Positions 1 through 6,282 are shown, numbered from the stretch's first letter. The stretch is DNA of 6,342 nt from Armatimonadetes bacterium UBA5419 (GCA_002409445.1 DHNJ01000246.1:1-6342); one strand, 5' to 3'. Notes: generated by a model from the sequence alone, not told the origin. Translations and numbers: made by a program.

Positions 1-1
1 G

Positions 2-52
2 GCGACGCCGGCGCCGGGCACCACCGCGACGACGCCGGCGACGACGCCCTAG
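2..52 (+). CDS. 3' end of a rightward gene with an Ala/Thr/Pro-rich tail (partial)
   Basis: Reading from base 2 gives sixteen codons, ATPAPGTTATTPATTP, then TAG at 50-52. The composition is that of a flexible, low-complexity C-terminal tail or linker, with GCG, ACG and CCG codons used repeatedly. The stop shares the tetranucleotide CTAG (49-52) with the stop of the leftward gene, giving a tight convergent tail-to-tail junction. Only the tail is present, so no function can be given. The opposite strand also reads open here as a Gly/Val/Ala-rich peptide, so the assignment is uncertain and could simply reflect the GACGCCGGCG repeats in the DNA. Confidence 0.4.
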   Translation, partial: ATPAPGTTATTPATTP

Positions 53-1272
53 CGGCCGCCGATCCGCGCGCGCACCAGGTCGACCCAGCGGCGCAGCCGC
101 GGCCGGTCGCCGTGGATGCGGTAGACGTCGCGGAAGACGATCTCCAGCGGCCGATGGCCCATCGCCGCGAGCGTGCCGTCGAGGTCGGCCTCGAGCGCGG
201 CCCAGTCGGCCTGCGGGCCGCTGATCGGCGCGGGGCGGGGCTTGCGCGAGAGGACCACGCGGCCGGCTGTTTGCGCGGCGATGTCGGCCTGGTCGCACCA
301 GGGCGAGATGCTGACCTTGCGCACGTGCGGCATGGTCGCCTCGATGGGCGCCCAGCGGTCGTGGACCGGCTCGCAACAGCCGTAGTAGACCAGCCCGAAC
401 GGCGCCGCGACGGCGGCCATCGCGGGCAGGAACAGCTCCTCGAACAGCGCCGGCGAGACCATCGCCGTCTCCTGCGACTCCATGTGGACCCATAGCTGGT
501 CGAGCGTGACCGGGCCGGCGGCCGCGGGTAGAGCGGTGGTGTAGCCGGGGCTGCCGGAGCCGACGAAGCAGAAGTGGTCGTTGCGGCCGAGCAGGTCCTC
601 GGCCTCGAGCCAGCGGTAGTGCGCCAGGCGGTCGTCGCGCAGGTACGCGAGCAGCCAGCGCAGCGCGTCCGGCTCGTCGTAGCACCAGAGCAGCAGATTC
701 TCGTTGCCTAGCAGGCGGAAGACGTCGCCGGTGAGGCCCGCGTGCAGGTTCTCGGTGCCCCAGAGGACGACCGGCAGCAGGTCGCCAAACAGGTCGTCGA
801 GCCGCTGCGCCCAGGCCTCGCTGGCCGGCCGGTCGACGGTCCATTCGCGCGGCCGCAGGCGGTCGAGGTCGGCGGGGCTGGCGACGGGGTGGTCGTACCC
901 GTAGCCGTGCTGGTAGCCGCTGCCGTCGGCGGCGTGGTGGGCGGCGATGGGCAGGCCGTAGTCGCTGCCGCCGATGTGCCAGCCGACGCGCCAGAGCGGC
1001 TCGAGCACGGTGTCGTCGCCGACCTCGTCGACCTGGCGCAGCGTCCAGCGCAGCCGCCACTCGACCCCGCGCAGGGCCGGGTCCTCGCATTCGAGCGTGA
1101 CGTCGGCGAGGTAGTCCTCGAGGGTCCAGGTCTCGAAGAGGACCATCGGCCGTGTCGGCCGCAGGTCGCCCAGCGCGGTCCAGGCCGCGCGCCGCTCGTC
1201 CATCACCGGGCTCGCCGCCCGCTCGGCCCAGGCGCCCGCGAGCGCCCGCAGCACGTCTCGATCGTTGGCCAT
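49..1272 (-). CDS. Uroporphyrinogen decarboxylase (URO-D) superfamily protein, methyltransferase-like
   Basis: A 407-residue cytoplasmic protein with no signal peptide or membrane segment. It resembles the URO-D-like/corrinoid methyltransferase paralogues common in Planctomycetota and related bacteria, some annotated as 'trimethylamine corrinoid protein 2'. Visible motifs in order: RPMVLFETW (41-49), HHAADGSGYQHGYGYDHP (112-129), WGTENLH (171-177), VGSGSPGYTTALP (237-249), WVHMESQETAMVSP (261-274), YYGCCEP (296-302), SISPWCDQAD (321-330), LSRKPRP (341-347) and a terminal FRDVYR (380-385). H263, E265, C299 and C300 lie where the zinc-binding methyltransferases (MtaA/MtbA) carry a His-x-Cys plus a Cys, but here it is His-x-Glu. 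A true HemE role is unlikely. The family's reaction is not established; a corrinoid-dependent methyl transfer or a role in sugar metabolism are both possible. The ATG at 1270-1272 is preceded on its strand by GAGG about nine bases upstream. It is divergent from the glycosidase unit and may share its regulation. Confidence 0.85.
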   Translation of the reverse strand: MANDRDVLRALAGAWAERAASPVMDERRAAWTALGDLRPTRPMVLFETWTLEDYLADVTLECEDPALRGVEWRLRWTLRQVDEVGDDTVLEPLWRVGWHIGGSDYGLPIAAHHAADGSGYQHGYGYDHPVASPADLDRLRPREWTVDRPASEAWAQRLDDLFGDLLPVVLWGTENLHAGLTGDVFRLLGNENLLLWCYDEPDALRWLLAYLRDDRLAHYRWLEAEDLLGRNDHFCFVGSGSPGYTTALPAAAGPVTLDQLWVHMESQETAMVSPALFEELFLPAMAAVAAPFGLVYYGCCEPVHDRWAPIEATMPHVRKVSISPWCDQADIAAQTAGRVVLSRKPRPAPISGPQADWAALEADLDGTLAAMGHRPLEIVFRDVYRIHGDRPRLRRWVDLVRARIGGR

Positions 1273-1318
1273 CGCTCACCGCCTCGTGGCCCGCGCGTTC
1301 GCCGGCGGCGGGCCGAAA

Positions 1319-1353
1319 CCTGCCGACCGCGCGGTGCGCGTGCGCGCGGCAGG
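1319..1353. promoter_or_regulatory. Nested inverted repeats in the divergent intergenic region
   Basis: The 123 bases between the two divergent starts contain CCTGCCG (1319-1325) and its exact complement CGGCAGG (1347-1353), separated by 21 bases. Inside the spacer is a perfect 10-base palindrome, ACCGCGCGGT (1326-1335). Such symmetry between divergent promoters is where a regulator would bind, and one operator could control both the URO-D-like gene and the glycosidase unit. In DNA this GC-rich, palindromes of this size also arise by chance. No convincing -35/-10 pair is visible. Confidence 0.3.
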
Positions 1354-1384
1354 AGGGCGGCGGTGGGGGGCGAACAGGGCGCGC

Positions 1385-1389
1385 AGGAG
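1385..1389 (+). promoter_or_regulatory. Ribosome binding site fixing the start of the GH50-like gene
   Basis: AGGAG lies six bases before the ATG at 1396-1398. The reading frame stays open far upstream, to about 742, across the antisense of the neighbouring gene. This site, with the signal-peptide-like sequence directly after the ATG, decides the start. Confidence 0.75.
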
Positions 1390-1395
1390 TTTCTC

Positions 1396-3507
1396 ATGGT
1401 TTCGTGTGCTTCGCTGCTGTTGACGGCGCTGTGTCTCGCCGCCGACCCGGCACCGACCCAGCTGTTCGATTTCGAGGGCGCCTTCGACGTCACGGCGATC
1501 CGGCCCAGCGGCGTCGAGCCGAGCTTGGTGCAGGAAGACGGCAGCCAGGCGTTGGCGCTGACCGTGCGCGCCGACCGCGACTGGCCCGGCATCGCCCTGC
1601 GGCCCGCGGGCGAAGACTCGTGGGACCTCTCGGCCCACGAGCGGCTCGAGATCGACGTGCGCAACGCCGGCGACGCGAAGGCGACGCTCAACTGCCGCGT
1701 CGACAACCCCGGCGCCGACGGCACCAGCAACTGCAACAACGGCTACCTCGCGCTGGAGGCTGGGCAGAGCGGGACGCTGGTCGTGACCTTCAACCGGCGC
1801 GACACGGGCATGCCCGGCATCGAGCTGTTCGGCATGCGCGGCTACCCGTTCAACACGGGCGAACGCGGGACGATCGACACGGCGGCGGTGACCGCGCTGA
1901 CCATCTTCGTCGGCCGGCCGCAGGCCGACACGCACTGGGTGATCGACAACATCCGCGCCGTGGGCGCCGCCGCGCCGCGCCCCGCGCTGGCCGATGGCGC
2001 GACGTTCATGCCCTTCGTCGACACCTTCGGTCAGTACATCCACCGCGACTGGCCCGGCAAGGTCCACAGCCTCGACGACCTGCGTTCGCGCGTGGCGACC
2101 GAGGCGGCCGACCTGACGGCCAACCCCGGCCCGACCGGCTGGAACCGGTGGGGCGGCTGGGAGGCGGGCCCGCAGCTCGAGGCCACCGGATGGTTCCGCG
2201 TGACCAAGCAGGACGGCCAGTGGTGGCTGGTCGACCCGGCCGGGCGGCTGTTCTGGTCGCACGGGGTGGACTGCGTCGGCGCGGTGCAGTCGACGCCGAT
2301 CGCCGAGCGCGAGGCCTGGTGGCAGGACTTCCCCGGTGATCAGCCGGGTCTCGACGGCTACTTCGAGAACCAGAGCGCGCTGCACGGCCACTACGCGGGC
2401 CAGCAGTTCCGCGGCTACGCCATCTCGGCGGCCAACCTGCACCGCAAGTACGGCGCCGACTGGCGCGAGCGGTGGTTCGACCTGGCCCACACGCGGCTGC
2501 GCTCGTGGGGCCACAACACGATCGCCAACTGGTCGCGGCGCGAGGTGCAGGCGGGTCAGCGCACGCCGTACGTGGCGACCGCGGGCACCGGCGGCAAGAT
2601 CCTCGCGGGCAGCACCGGCTACTGGGGCCAGTTCCGCGACGTCTTCGACCCGAGCTTCGAGGCGGACACGCGGCGCAACCTCGAGAACCATCGCGGCGGC
2701 GCGGCGGGCGACCCGTGGTGCTTGGGCTTCTTCGTCGATAACGAGATCGCCTGGGGCAGCGACGTGAGCCTGGCCGCGGCCGCGCTGCAGTCGCCGGCGG
2801 ACCAGGCGGCCAAGCTCGTCTTCGTCGACGACCTGCGCGCCAAGTACACGACGATCGACGCGCTGAACGCGGTCTGGGGCAGCGACTACGCCAGTTGGGA
2901 CGCGCTGATCGCCAGCACCGACGCGCCGGACCTGGAGGCCGCGCGCGAGGACCTGACGACCTTCTACACGAAGTTCGCCGAGCGCTACTTCTCCGTCGTC
3001 CGCGACGCGGTGAAGGCGGTCGCGCCGCACCAGCTGTACCTCGGCGTGCGCTTCGCCTGGGTCAACGACCTGGCGGCGGCCGCGGCGGCCAAGTACTGCG
3101 ATGTGGTCAGCTACAACCTGTACACGCGCGACGTCGCGCAGTTCAAGACCAACGCGGGCGACGTGCCGCTGATCATCGGCGAGTTCCACTTCGGCGCGCT
3201 GGACCGCGGCATGTTCCACACCGGCCTGGTCTCGACCGGCAGCCAGGACGACCGCGCCAACCACTACCGCAGCTACGTGCTCGGTGCGGTGCGGCACCCG
3301 CAGTTCGTCGGCACGCACTGGTTCCAGTTCCAGGACCAGGCGCTGACCGGCCGCGCGCTGGACGAGGAGAACTACCAGATTGGCTTCCTGGACGGCTGCG
3401 ACACGCCGTACCCGGAGATCGTCGCCGCGGCGCGCGAGATCGGCGCGAACCTGTACCAGACGCGGCTCGACGCGGCGCTGGGCGACACGCCGGGCGAGAC
3501 GCCGTGA
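1396..3507 (+). CDS. Secreted clan GH-A glycoside hydrolase, GH50 beta-agarase-like, with N-terminal carbohydrate-binding-type domain
   Basis: A 703-residue protein with a short signal peptide (residues 1-16, hydrophobic LLLTALCLAA, unusually without a basic residue before it). Residues about 21-191 look like a beta-sandwich carbohydrate-binding module, opening with LFDFEG and closing with WVIDNIRAVG. A linker to about 205 leads to a TIM-barrel domain starting FVDTFGQYIHRDWPGK (207-222), an entry sequence typical of GH50-type agarases. Further marks are WWLVDPAGRLFWSHGVD (276-292), RLRSWGHNTIANWS (367-380), FFVDNEIAWG (445-454) and IIGEFHFGALDRGMFHTG (593-610). By clan GH-A logic E450 in the Asn-Glu pair is the acid/base and E596 the nucleophile. 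GH50 enzymes cleave beta-1,4 bonds of agarose from chain ends or internally. Here the substrate is inferred only as a galactan-like polymer. It is the first gene of a two-gene unit, overlapping the next by four bases. A general 'beta-galactosidase' label is the main alternative. Confidence 0.82.
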   Translation: MVSCASLLLTALCLAADPAPTQLFDFEGAFDVTAIRPSGVEPSLVQEDGSQALALTVRADRDWPGIALRPAGEDSWDLSAHERLEIDVRNAGDAKATLNCRVDNPGADGTSNCNNGYLALEAGQSGTLVVTFNRRDTGMPGIELFGMRGYPFNTGERGTIDTAAVTALTIFVGRPQADTHWVIDNIRAVGAAAPRPALADGATFMPFVDTFGQYIHRDWPGKVHSLDDLRSRVATEAADLTANPGPTGWNRWGGWEAGPQLEATGWFRVTKQDGQWWLVDPAGRLFWSHGVDCVGAVQSTPIAEREAWWQDFPGDQPGLDGYFENQSALHGHYAGQQFRGYAISAANLHRKYGADWRERWFDLAHTRLRSWGHNTIANWSRREVQAGQRTPYVATAGTGGKILAGSTGYWGQFRDVFDPSFEADTRRNLENHRGGAAGDPWCLGFFVDNEIAWGSDVSLAAAALQSPADQAAKLVFVDDLRAKYTTIDALNAVWGSDYASWDALIASTDAPDLEAAREDLTTFYTKFAERYFSVVRDAVKAVAPHQLYLGVRFAWVNDLAAAAAAKYCDVVSYNLYTRDVAQFKTNAGDVPLIIGEFHFGALDRGMFHTGLVSTGSQDDRANHYRSYVLGAVRHPQFVGTHWFQFQDQALTGRALDEENYQIGFLDGCDTPYPEIVAAAREIGANLYQTRLDAALGDTPGETP

Positions 3508-4565
3508 GCCAAGGTTGGTGGTGGGCGCTGGCGGCCGCGTGCGCGCTGCCAGCGCCGGCCCAGCCGATCCCGGACCGCACCGTCCTGGCCTGGTCGGCGC
3601 CGTACCGGGGCTGGTGGTACTACCCCGAGCTGGTCATCCCCGCCGAGCCGAAGATCCCCGGCTACGAGGCCTTCACCGGCACCGACTGCCCGACGGTCTA
3701 CCAGATCCCCGGCGATGACCGCTGGTACCTGAGCTTCATCGGCTTCGATGGCCAGGGCTACAACACGTTCGTTGCCGAGAGCACCGACCTGCTGACCTGG
3801 ACCGACCCGCGCTTGGCCGCTGGTTTCGGCGAGCCGGGCGCCTTCGACCACGGCGGGCGGGTGCTCGGCGCCTACCTACTGGAGAGCTACGACGTGCGCG
3901 CGCCGCGGCTGCTCAAGCGGCGCGAGGGCCGGTTCTGGTCGCTCTACGGCGCCTATCCGCGGCAGGGCGGCTACGAGCTGCGGCCCGGGTACGAGGGCCT
4001 GGCCGAGAGCGACGACGGGCTGACCTGGCGGCGCGCGCAGGACGAGCCGATCCTCTCGGTCCACCAACGCGATGTCGGTGCCTGGGAGCAGGACTGCATC
4101 TACCAGCCCTGGCTGGTCGAGGCCGACGGCCGGTTCTGGGACTTCTACAACGCGGCCCAAGGCGGGGTCGAGCAGACCGGCCTGGCGACCTCGCGCGACC
4201 TGCGCGTCTGGAAGCGCGACCCCAACAACCCGGTGGTGCGGGTCTCGCCCGGCGGCTACGACGAGCAGTTCGCCAGCGACCCGAAGGTCTACTGGGACGG
4301 CGACCACTGGACCATGTTCTACTTCGGCGTCGGCCGCGGCGGCGCCCACATAATGCTCGCCTTCTCCCGCGACCTCCGCTCCTGGACCCGCGACCCCACC
4401 CCCATCGCCCTCGCCGGCGGCCACCCCGGCGGCCTCGACCGCCAATACGCCCACAAGACGAGCCTGGTCTACAACCCGGCCAACGACACCTTCTACCTCT
4501 TCTACTGCGCCACCGGCGACCAAGGCCGCGGCATCGCCCTCCTGACGAGCCGGCGGGTGGGGTAG
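3504..4565 (+). CDS. Secreted five-bladed beta-propeller glycosidase (GH43/GH117/GH130-like)
   Basis: A 353-residue protein starting at GTG 3504-3506, which overlaps the TGA of the preceding gene (GTGA), so translation is probably coupled. The start is supported by the signal-peptide-like sequence SQGWWWALAAACALPAPA, likely cleaved near residue 19/20. There is no in-frame ATG until the middle of the protein. Five blade cores are visible: CPTVYQIPGDDRWYLSF (62-78), LLKRREGRFWSLYGA (136-150), CIYQPWLVEADGRFWDFY (198-215), SDPKVYWDGDHWTMFYFG (258-275) and HKTSLVYNPANDTFYLFY (317-334). They are interspersed with S-x-D-L-x-x-W turns at about 93-99, 169-175, 230-236 and 288-294. Candidate catalytic acids are D61, E196 and D259; H317 is notable because GH117 uses a histidine acid. 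The fold call is firm but the family is not. It would trim side chains or oligosaccharides produced by the GH50-like partner. Codon usage shifts near the 3' end. Confidence 0.8.
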   Translation: MSQGWWWALAAACALPAPAQPIPDRTVLAWSAPYRGWWYYPELVIPAEPKIPGYEAFTGTDCPTVYQIPGDDRWYLSFIGFDGQGYNTFVAESTDLLTWTDPRLAAGFGEPGAFDHGGRVLGAYLLESYDVRAPRLLKRREGRFWSLYGAYPRQGGYELRPGYEGLAESDDGLTWRRAQDEPILSVHQRDVGAWEQDCIYQPWLVEADGRFWDFYNAAQGGVEQTGLATSRDLRVWKRDPNNPVVRVSPGGYDEQFASDPKVYWDGDHWTMFYFGVGRGGAHIMLAFSRDLRSWTRDPTPIALAGGHPGGLDRQYAHKTSLVYNPANDTFYLFYCATGDQGRGIALLTSRRVG

Positions 4566-4598
4566 GTGGGGCGGGCTGCTAGGCCACGACGAGACCGA

Positions 4599-4614
4599 GC
4601 CCACCTTGCTGGGC
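4599..4614 (+). terminator. Hairpin downstream of the glycosidase unit
   Basis: GCCCA, a six-base loop CCTTGC, then TGGGC form a five-base-pair stem 33 bases after the stop codon at 4565. There is no T-run after it, so intrinsic termination is uncertain. It is the first of several hairpins in a 456-base gene-free stretch. Confidence 0.25.
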
Positions 4615-4650
4615 CGGAAGCAGGATCTGTAGCTACATCCTGTTTCGGCC
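4612..4650 (+). other. Long imperfect hairpin overlapping the start of repeat copy A
   Basis: GAAGCAGGAT (4617-4626) pairs with ATCCTGTTTC (4637-4646), with one G-T pair, around a ten-base loop. The stem extends by GGCC (4612-4615) with GGCC (4647-4650) past a single bulged G at 4616. The right arm contains most of the left arm of the first conserved stem of repeat A (4645-4650), so the two structures cannot form together. Copies B and C lack this longer pairing. Confidence 0.45.
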
Positions 4651-4703
4651 TCCGCTGCGCTGCGGCCGAGTCTATCGATGCGGACAGGAATGTCCGCGGT
4701 CCC
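4628..4703 (+). repeat. Two-stem intergenic repeat, copy A
   Basis: The core from TGTTTCGGCC (4641) to GCGGTCCC (4703) recurs at 4876-4928 and, truncated, from 6297. A looser left part, TGTAGCTACATCC, corresponds to the TAGCTCAAT part of the other copies. Stem 1 is TCGGCC (4645-4650) with GGCCGA (4664-4669) and a 13-base loop. Stem 2 is GCGGACA (4680-4686) with TGTCCGC (4691-4697) and a GGAA tetraloop of GNRA type. It starts 62 bases after the glycosidase stop and could lie in that transcript's 3' untranslated region. It is not a known family that I recognise. Confidence 0.8.
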
Positions 4704-4729
4704 AGTTAGGGTGGTCTGCGGGTGCCCAA

Positions 4730-4808
4730 GGACGTAGCGCCGGCTTTGAGCCGGCGGGTTGTGGGCTTTAGCCTACAACGCTGGGCGCAGCCCAGCTGGG
4801 ACGTAGCG
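4730..4808 (+). repeat. Three back-to-back hairpins bracketed by a 10-base direct repeat
   Basis: GGACGTAGCG occurs at 4730-4739 and again at 4799-4808. Between them three hairpins follow one another with almost no spacing. The first is CGCCGGC/GCCGGCG (4738-4756, loop TTTGA). The second is GTTGTGGGC/GCCTACAAC (4758-4779, loop TTTA, one G-T pair). The third is GCTGGGC/GCCCAGC (4780-4796, loop GCA). A weaker AGCCG/CGGCT stem follows at 4817-4835. The arrangement suggests an RNA with stacked stems, a small palindromic mobile element with its target duplication, or a remnant of several REP-type elements. No coding potential with a ribosome binding site is seen here. Confidence 0.7.
4735..4756 (+). 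repeat. Short GCCGGC hairpin motif, copy 1
   Basis: TAGCGCCGGC, five bases (TTTGA), then GCCGGCG. The same AGCGCCGGC-N5-GCCGG pattern recurs at 6198-6216 and 6261-6280 with a different five-base loop each time, so the arms are conserved and the loops are not. Resembles REP-type palindromes in being short, extragenic and repeated. Confidence 0.65.
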
Positions 4809-4863
4809 GGTGGGGCAGCCGTCGCTGATGCGGCTCTAAGGGACCGCCGGCGCCTCGACGGCA

Positions 4864-4928
4864 CTAGCTCAATCTTGTTTCGGCCTGCGGCCGAGTCTCT
4901 TGATGCGGACACGAGTGTCCGCGGTCCC
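4864..4928 (+). repeat. Two-stem intergenic repeat, copy B (short loop)
   Basis: Same repeat as at 4628-4703, in the same orientation. It has TAGCTCAAT (4865-4873), then stem 1, TCGGCC (4880-4885) with GGCCGA (4889-4894). Its loop is only TGC because ten bases present in copy A are missing. Stem 2 is GCGGACA (4905-4911) with TGTCCGC (4916-4922); the intervening CGAG can add another C-G pair. The copy ends in GCGGTCCC (4921-4928), like copy A. It lies 93 bases before the start of the secreted protein gene. Confidence 0.8.
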
Positions 4929-5008
4929 GGGCGGGCGCGCTGGTGGCCGCCCCGTGGTTGGCAGTACGCGCGCGAATGTGCTAGGACTGGGTCAGGGGGT
5001 GGCGAGTT

Positions 5009-5014
5009 GGAGGG
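5009..5014 (+). promoter_or_regulatory. Ribosome binding site of the secreted protein gene
   Basis: GGAGGG lies seven bases before ATG 5022-5024. The frame is open upstream to about 4722 through the repeats, but this site and the immediately following lysine/arginine-led signal peptide fix the start. Confidence 0.75.
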
Positions 5015-5021
5015 CTACACG

Positions 5022-6176
5022 ATGAAGAGTCGTTGGATCGCCGGCATCGGCTTGCTGTTGCTGGCTCTGGCCGGTACGGCGCCCGCGCAAGAGATGCCGG
5101 GCATGATGGAGATTCTGGAGGGGCTTCGACGTCGGGAGGCGTTGCTGCCGCGGTTGCAGGGAGCCGCGGTGCAGCGGGTGCGGACACCGGGACCGGTGAC
5201 GTTGCTGCTGGATGAGCCGGAGGAGGAGAACCGCTCACCTCACATCACCAGTAGTGCGACCGAGCGGACCTACGCGAAGACGGAGAGCAAAGTCGCCCTG
5301 CGCTTCTGGCTAGGCGAGGGGGTGGTGCGGTACGACGTCTGGCGGCTGCAGCCCAGCTTCATGACCGTCGCCGGAAGACCTCCGGCGGACGTCGACGAGG
5401 CTTTGCTGCCCGACACGGTCCAGACCGTTGCCACTGCTCAGAACGTCACGAGCTACACCTCAAGCCTGCGGATGGCCACCGTGATGCCACAGCGGGGAAT
5501 CCCTTCGGTTTTCACAGGCTTACTGGCCCAGCCGCTGATGATCAACGTTGGGGGCCACGCGCCGAGTGTGATGCTGGAGCACGCGATGCGGGCGCATGGG
5601 CTGCTCCCGCCCCGTGCGGAAGGTGAGCCGGAGGTGCGCAGCGAGGTCGTCGAGCCGCCCGTCCTGCTCGGCGAGCGGACCATCGCCGGTGCCGCTTGCG
5701 TGGGCGTTGACGCGACCTTCCAGTCCATGACGCCGGGCATGTTGCCGGTGCGCATGCGCTTCTGGGTCGAACCCGCCCACGGCATGTCGCTGCGGGCGGT
5801 CGAGTACCAATACCAGGCGGAGCCGGAACACGACGTGAGCGCGCGCCGGGTGGTGTTCTTGGCGCTGAGCGACGTCGAAGTCGCGCCGGGCCTTTGGGTG
5901 CCGGATGTCGTTTCGATCACAACCTGGCACCAGCGTGACCCCAACGGCGCCGAGCGGATGGGTGAGTTCGAGAGCTGGGCCTTCACGTCGTTGAGCGTGG
6001 CCCCGCTGGCCGCTGACACGTTCGTCCTCAACCTGCCGCCAGGCACGCGAGTCGTCGACCGGTATCACGGTGGCGAATGGGTCGGCGGGCTGTCGCCGGA
6101 GCGGATCCGCCAGCTGGAGGACGCGATGCCGGACCTGGATCCGGCGGAGATGGTCGGCGCGGTGAGCAACCGGTGA
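5022..6176 (+). CDS. Secreted protein of unknown function, possibly LolA/RseB-like fold
   Basis: A 384-residue protein with a clear signal peptide: MKSRW, hydrophobic IAGIGLLLLALAGTA, and likely cleavage after APA at residue 22. It has no further membrane segment, no lipobox and no enzymatic motif that I recognise. The mature part alternates short hydrophobic and charged stretches suited to beta-strands: VALRFWLGEGVVRYDVW (91-107), PVRMRFWVEPAHGMSLRAVEY (242-262), a segment around LWVPDVVSITTWHQ (291-304) and FVLNLPPGTRVVDRY (334-348). Strand pairs of this kind, ending in 'LPPGTRVVD', resemble the secreted lipoprotein-sorting (LolA/RseB-like) relatives frequent in Planctomycetota and Armatimonadota; this is similarity by eye only. 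The C-terminus (about 357-380) is an acidic helix-like tail. The gene stands alone, 456 bases after the glycosidase unit, with two-stem repeats on both sides. Its codons include more TTG and GTT than the hydrolase genes. Confidence 0.8.
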   Translation: MKSRWIAGIGLLLLALAGTAPAQEMPGMMEILEGLRRREALLPRLQGAAVQRVRTPGPVTLLLDEPEEENRSPHITSSATERTYAKTESKVALRFWLGEGVVRYDVWRLQPSFMTVAGRPPADVDEALLPDTVQTVATAQNVTSYTSSLRMATVMPQRGIPSVFTGLLAQPLMINVGGHAPSVMLEHAMRAHGLLPPRAEGEPEVRSEVVEPPVLLGERTIAGAACVGVDATFQSMTPGMLPVRMRFWVEPAHGMSLRAVEYQYQAEPEHDVSARRVVFLALSDVEVAPGLWVPDVVSITTWHQRDPNGAERMGEFESWAFTSLSVAPLAADTFVLNLPPGTRVVDRYHGGEWVGGLSPERIRQLEDAMPDLDPAEMVGAVSNR

Positions 6177-6197
6177 GGGTGGCGGGCCCCAGGAAGG

Positions 6198-6216
6198 AGC
6201 GCCGGCCCTTGGCCGG
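6198..6216 (+). repeat. Short GCCGGC hairpin motif, copy 2, downstream of the secreted protein gene
   Basis: AGCGCCGGC (6198-6206) followed after five bases by GCCGG. The stem CCGGCC/GGCCGG (6202-6207, 6211-6216) has a CTT loop. It lies about 25 bases after the stop codon, where a terminator would be, but has no T-run. Confidence 0.5.
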
Positions 6217-6259
6217 AGCGTGTGGCCGCGATCGCCGTCGCCGGAGTCGGCCCGTTCTG

Positions 6260-6280
6260 TAGCGCCGGCGGACGGCCGGC
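6260..6280 (+). repeat. Short GCCGGC hairpin motif, copy 3
   Basis: TAGCGCCGGC (6260-6269), loop GGACG, then GCCGGC (6275-6280). The first ten bases are identical to those at 4735-4744. It sits directly against the left end of two-stem repeat copy C. A degenerate version (GCCGGC at 4846-4851, then GGC) precedes copy B, suggesting that the two repeat families are sometimes joined. Confidence 0.6.
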
Positions 6281-6282
6281 AT

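Noticed and set aside
742..1395. Upstream extension of the GH50-like frame
   Set aside because: It is antisense to the URO-D-like gene and would bury the signal peptide; the AGGAG-preceded ATG at 1396 is better.
1276..3318. 680-codon open frame on the minus strand opposite the GH50-like gene
   Set aside because: Arg/Val/Ala-rich low-complexity translation without a recognisable domain; the expected antisense by-product of G/C at third codon positions. The plus strand has clear catalytic motifs.
2895..3503. Upstream extension of the propeller frame inside the GH50-like gene
   Set aside because: Translation is Arg/Gly-rich and out of frame with a well-supported gene; the GTG at 3504 gives a signal peptide.
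4628..4928. CRISPR array
   Set aside because: Only two full repeat copies here with irregular spacing, differing lengths and other hairpins between them; no cas genes.
4958..4988. Promoter with TTGGCA (4958-4963) and a TGCTAG-like -10
   Set aside because: Spacing is 15 bases and the -10 match is poor; not distinguishable from chance, although the location upstream of the secreted gene is sensible.
4722..5021. Coding extension upstream of the secreted protein gene
   Set aside because: It runs through hairpin repeats and lacks a ribosome binding site; a strong GGAGGG site precedes ATG 5022.
6228..6235. GCGATCGC, the cyanobacterial HIP1 octamer
   Set aside because: A single occurrence in GC-rich DNA is expected by chance and nothing else suggests cyanobacteria.
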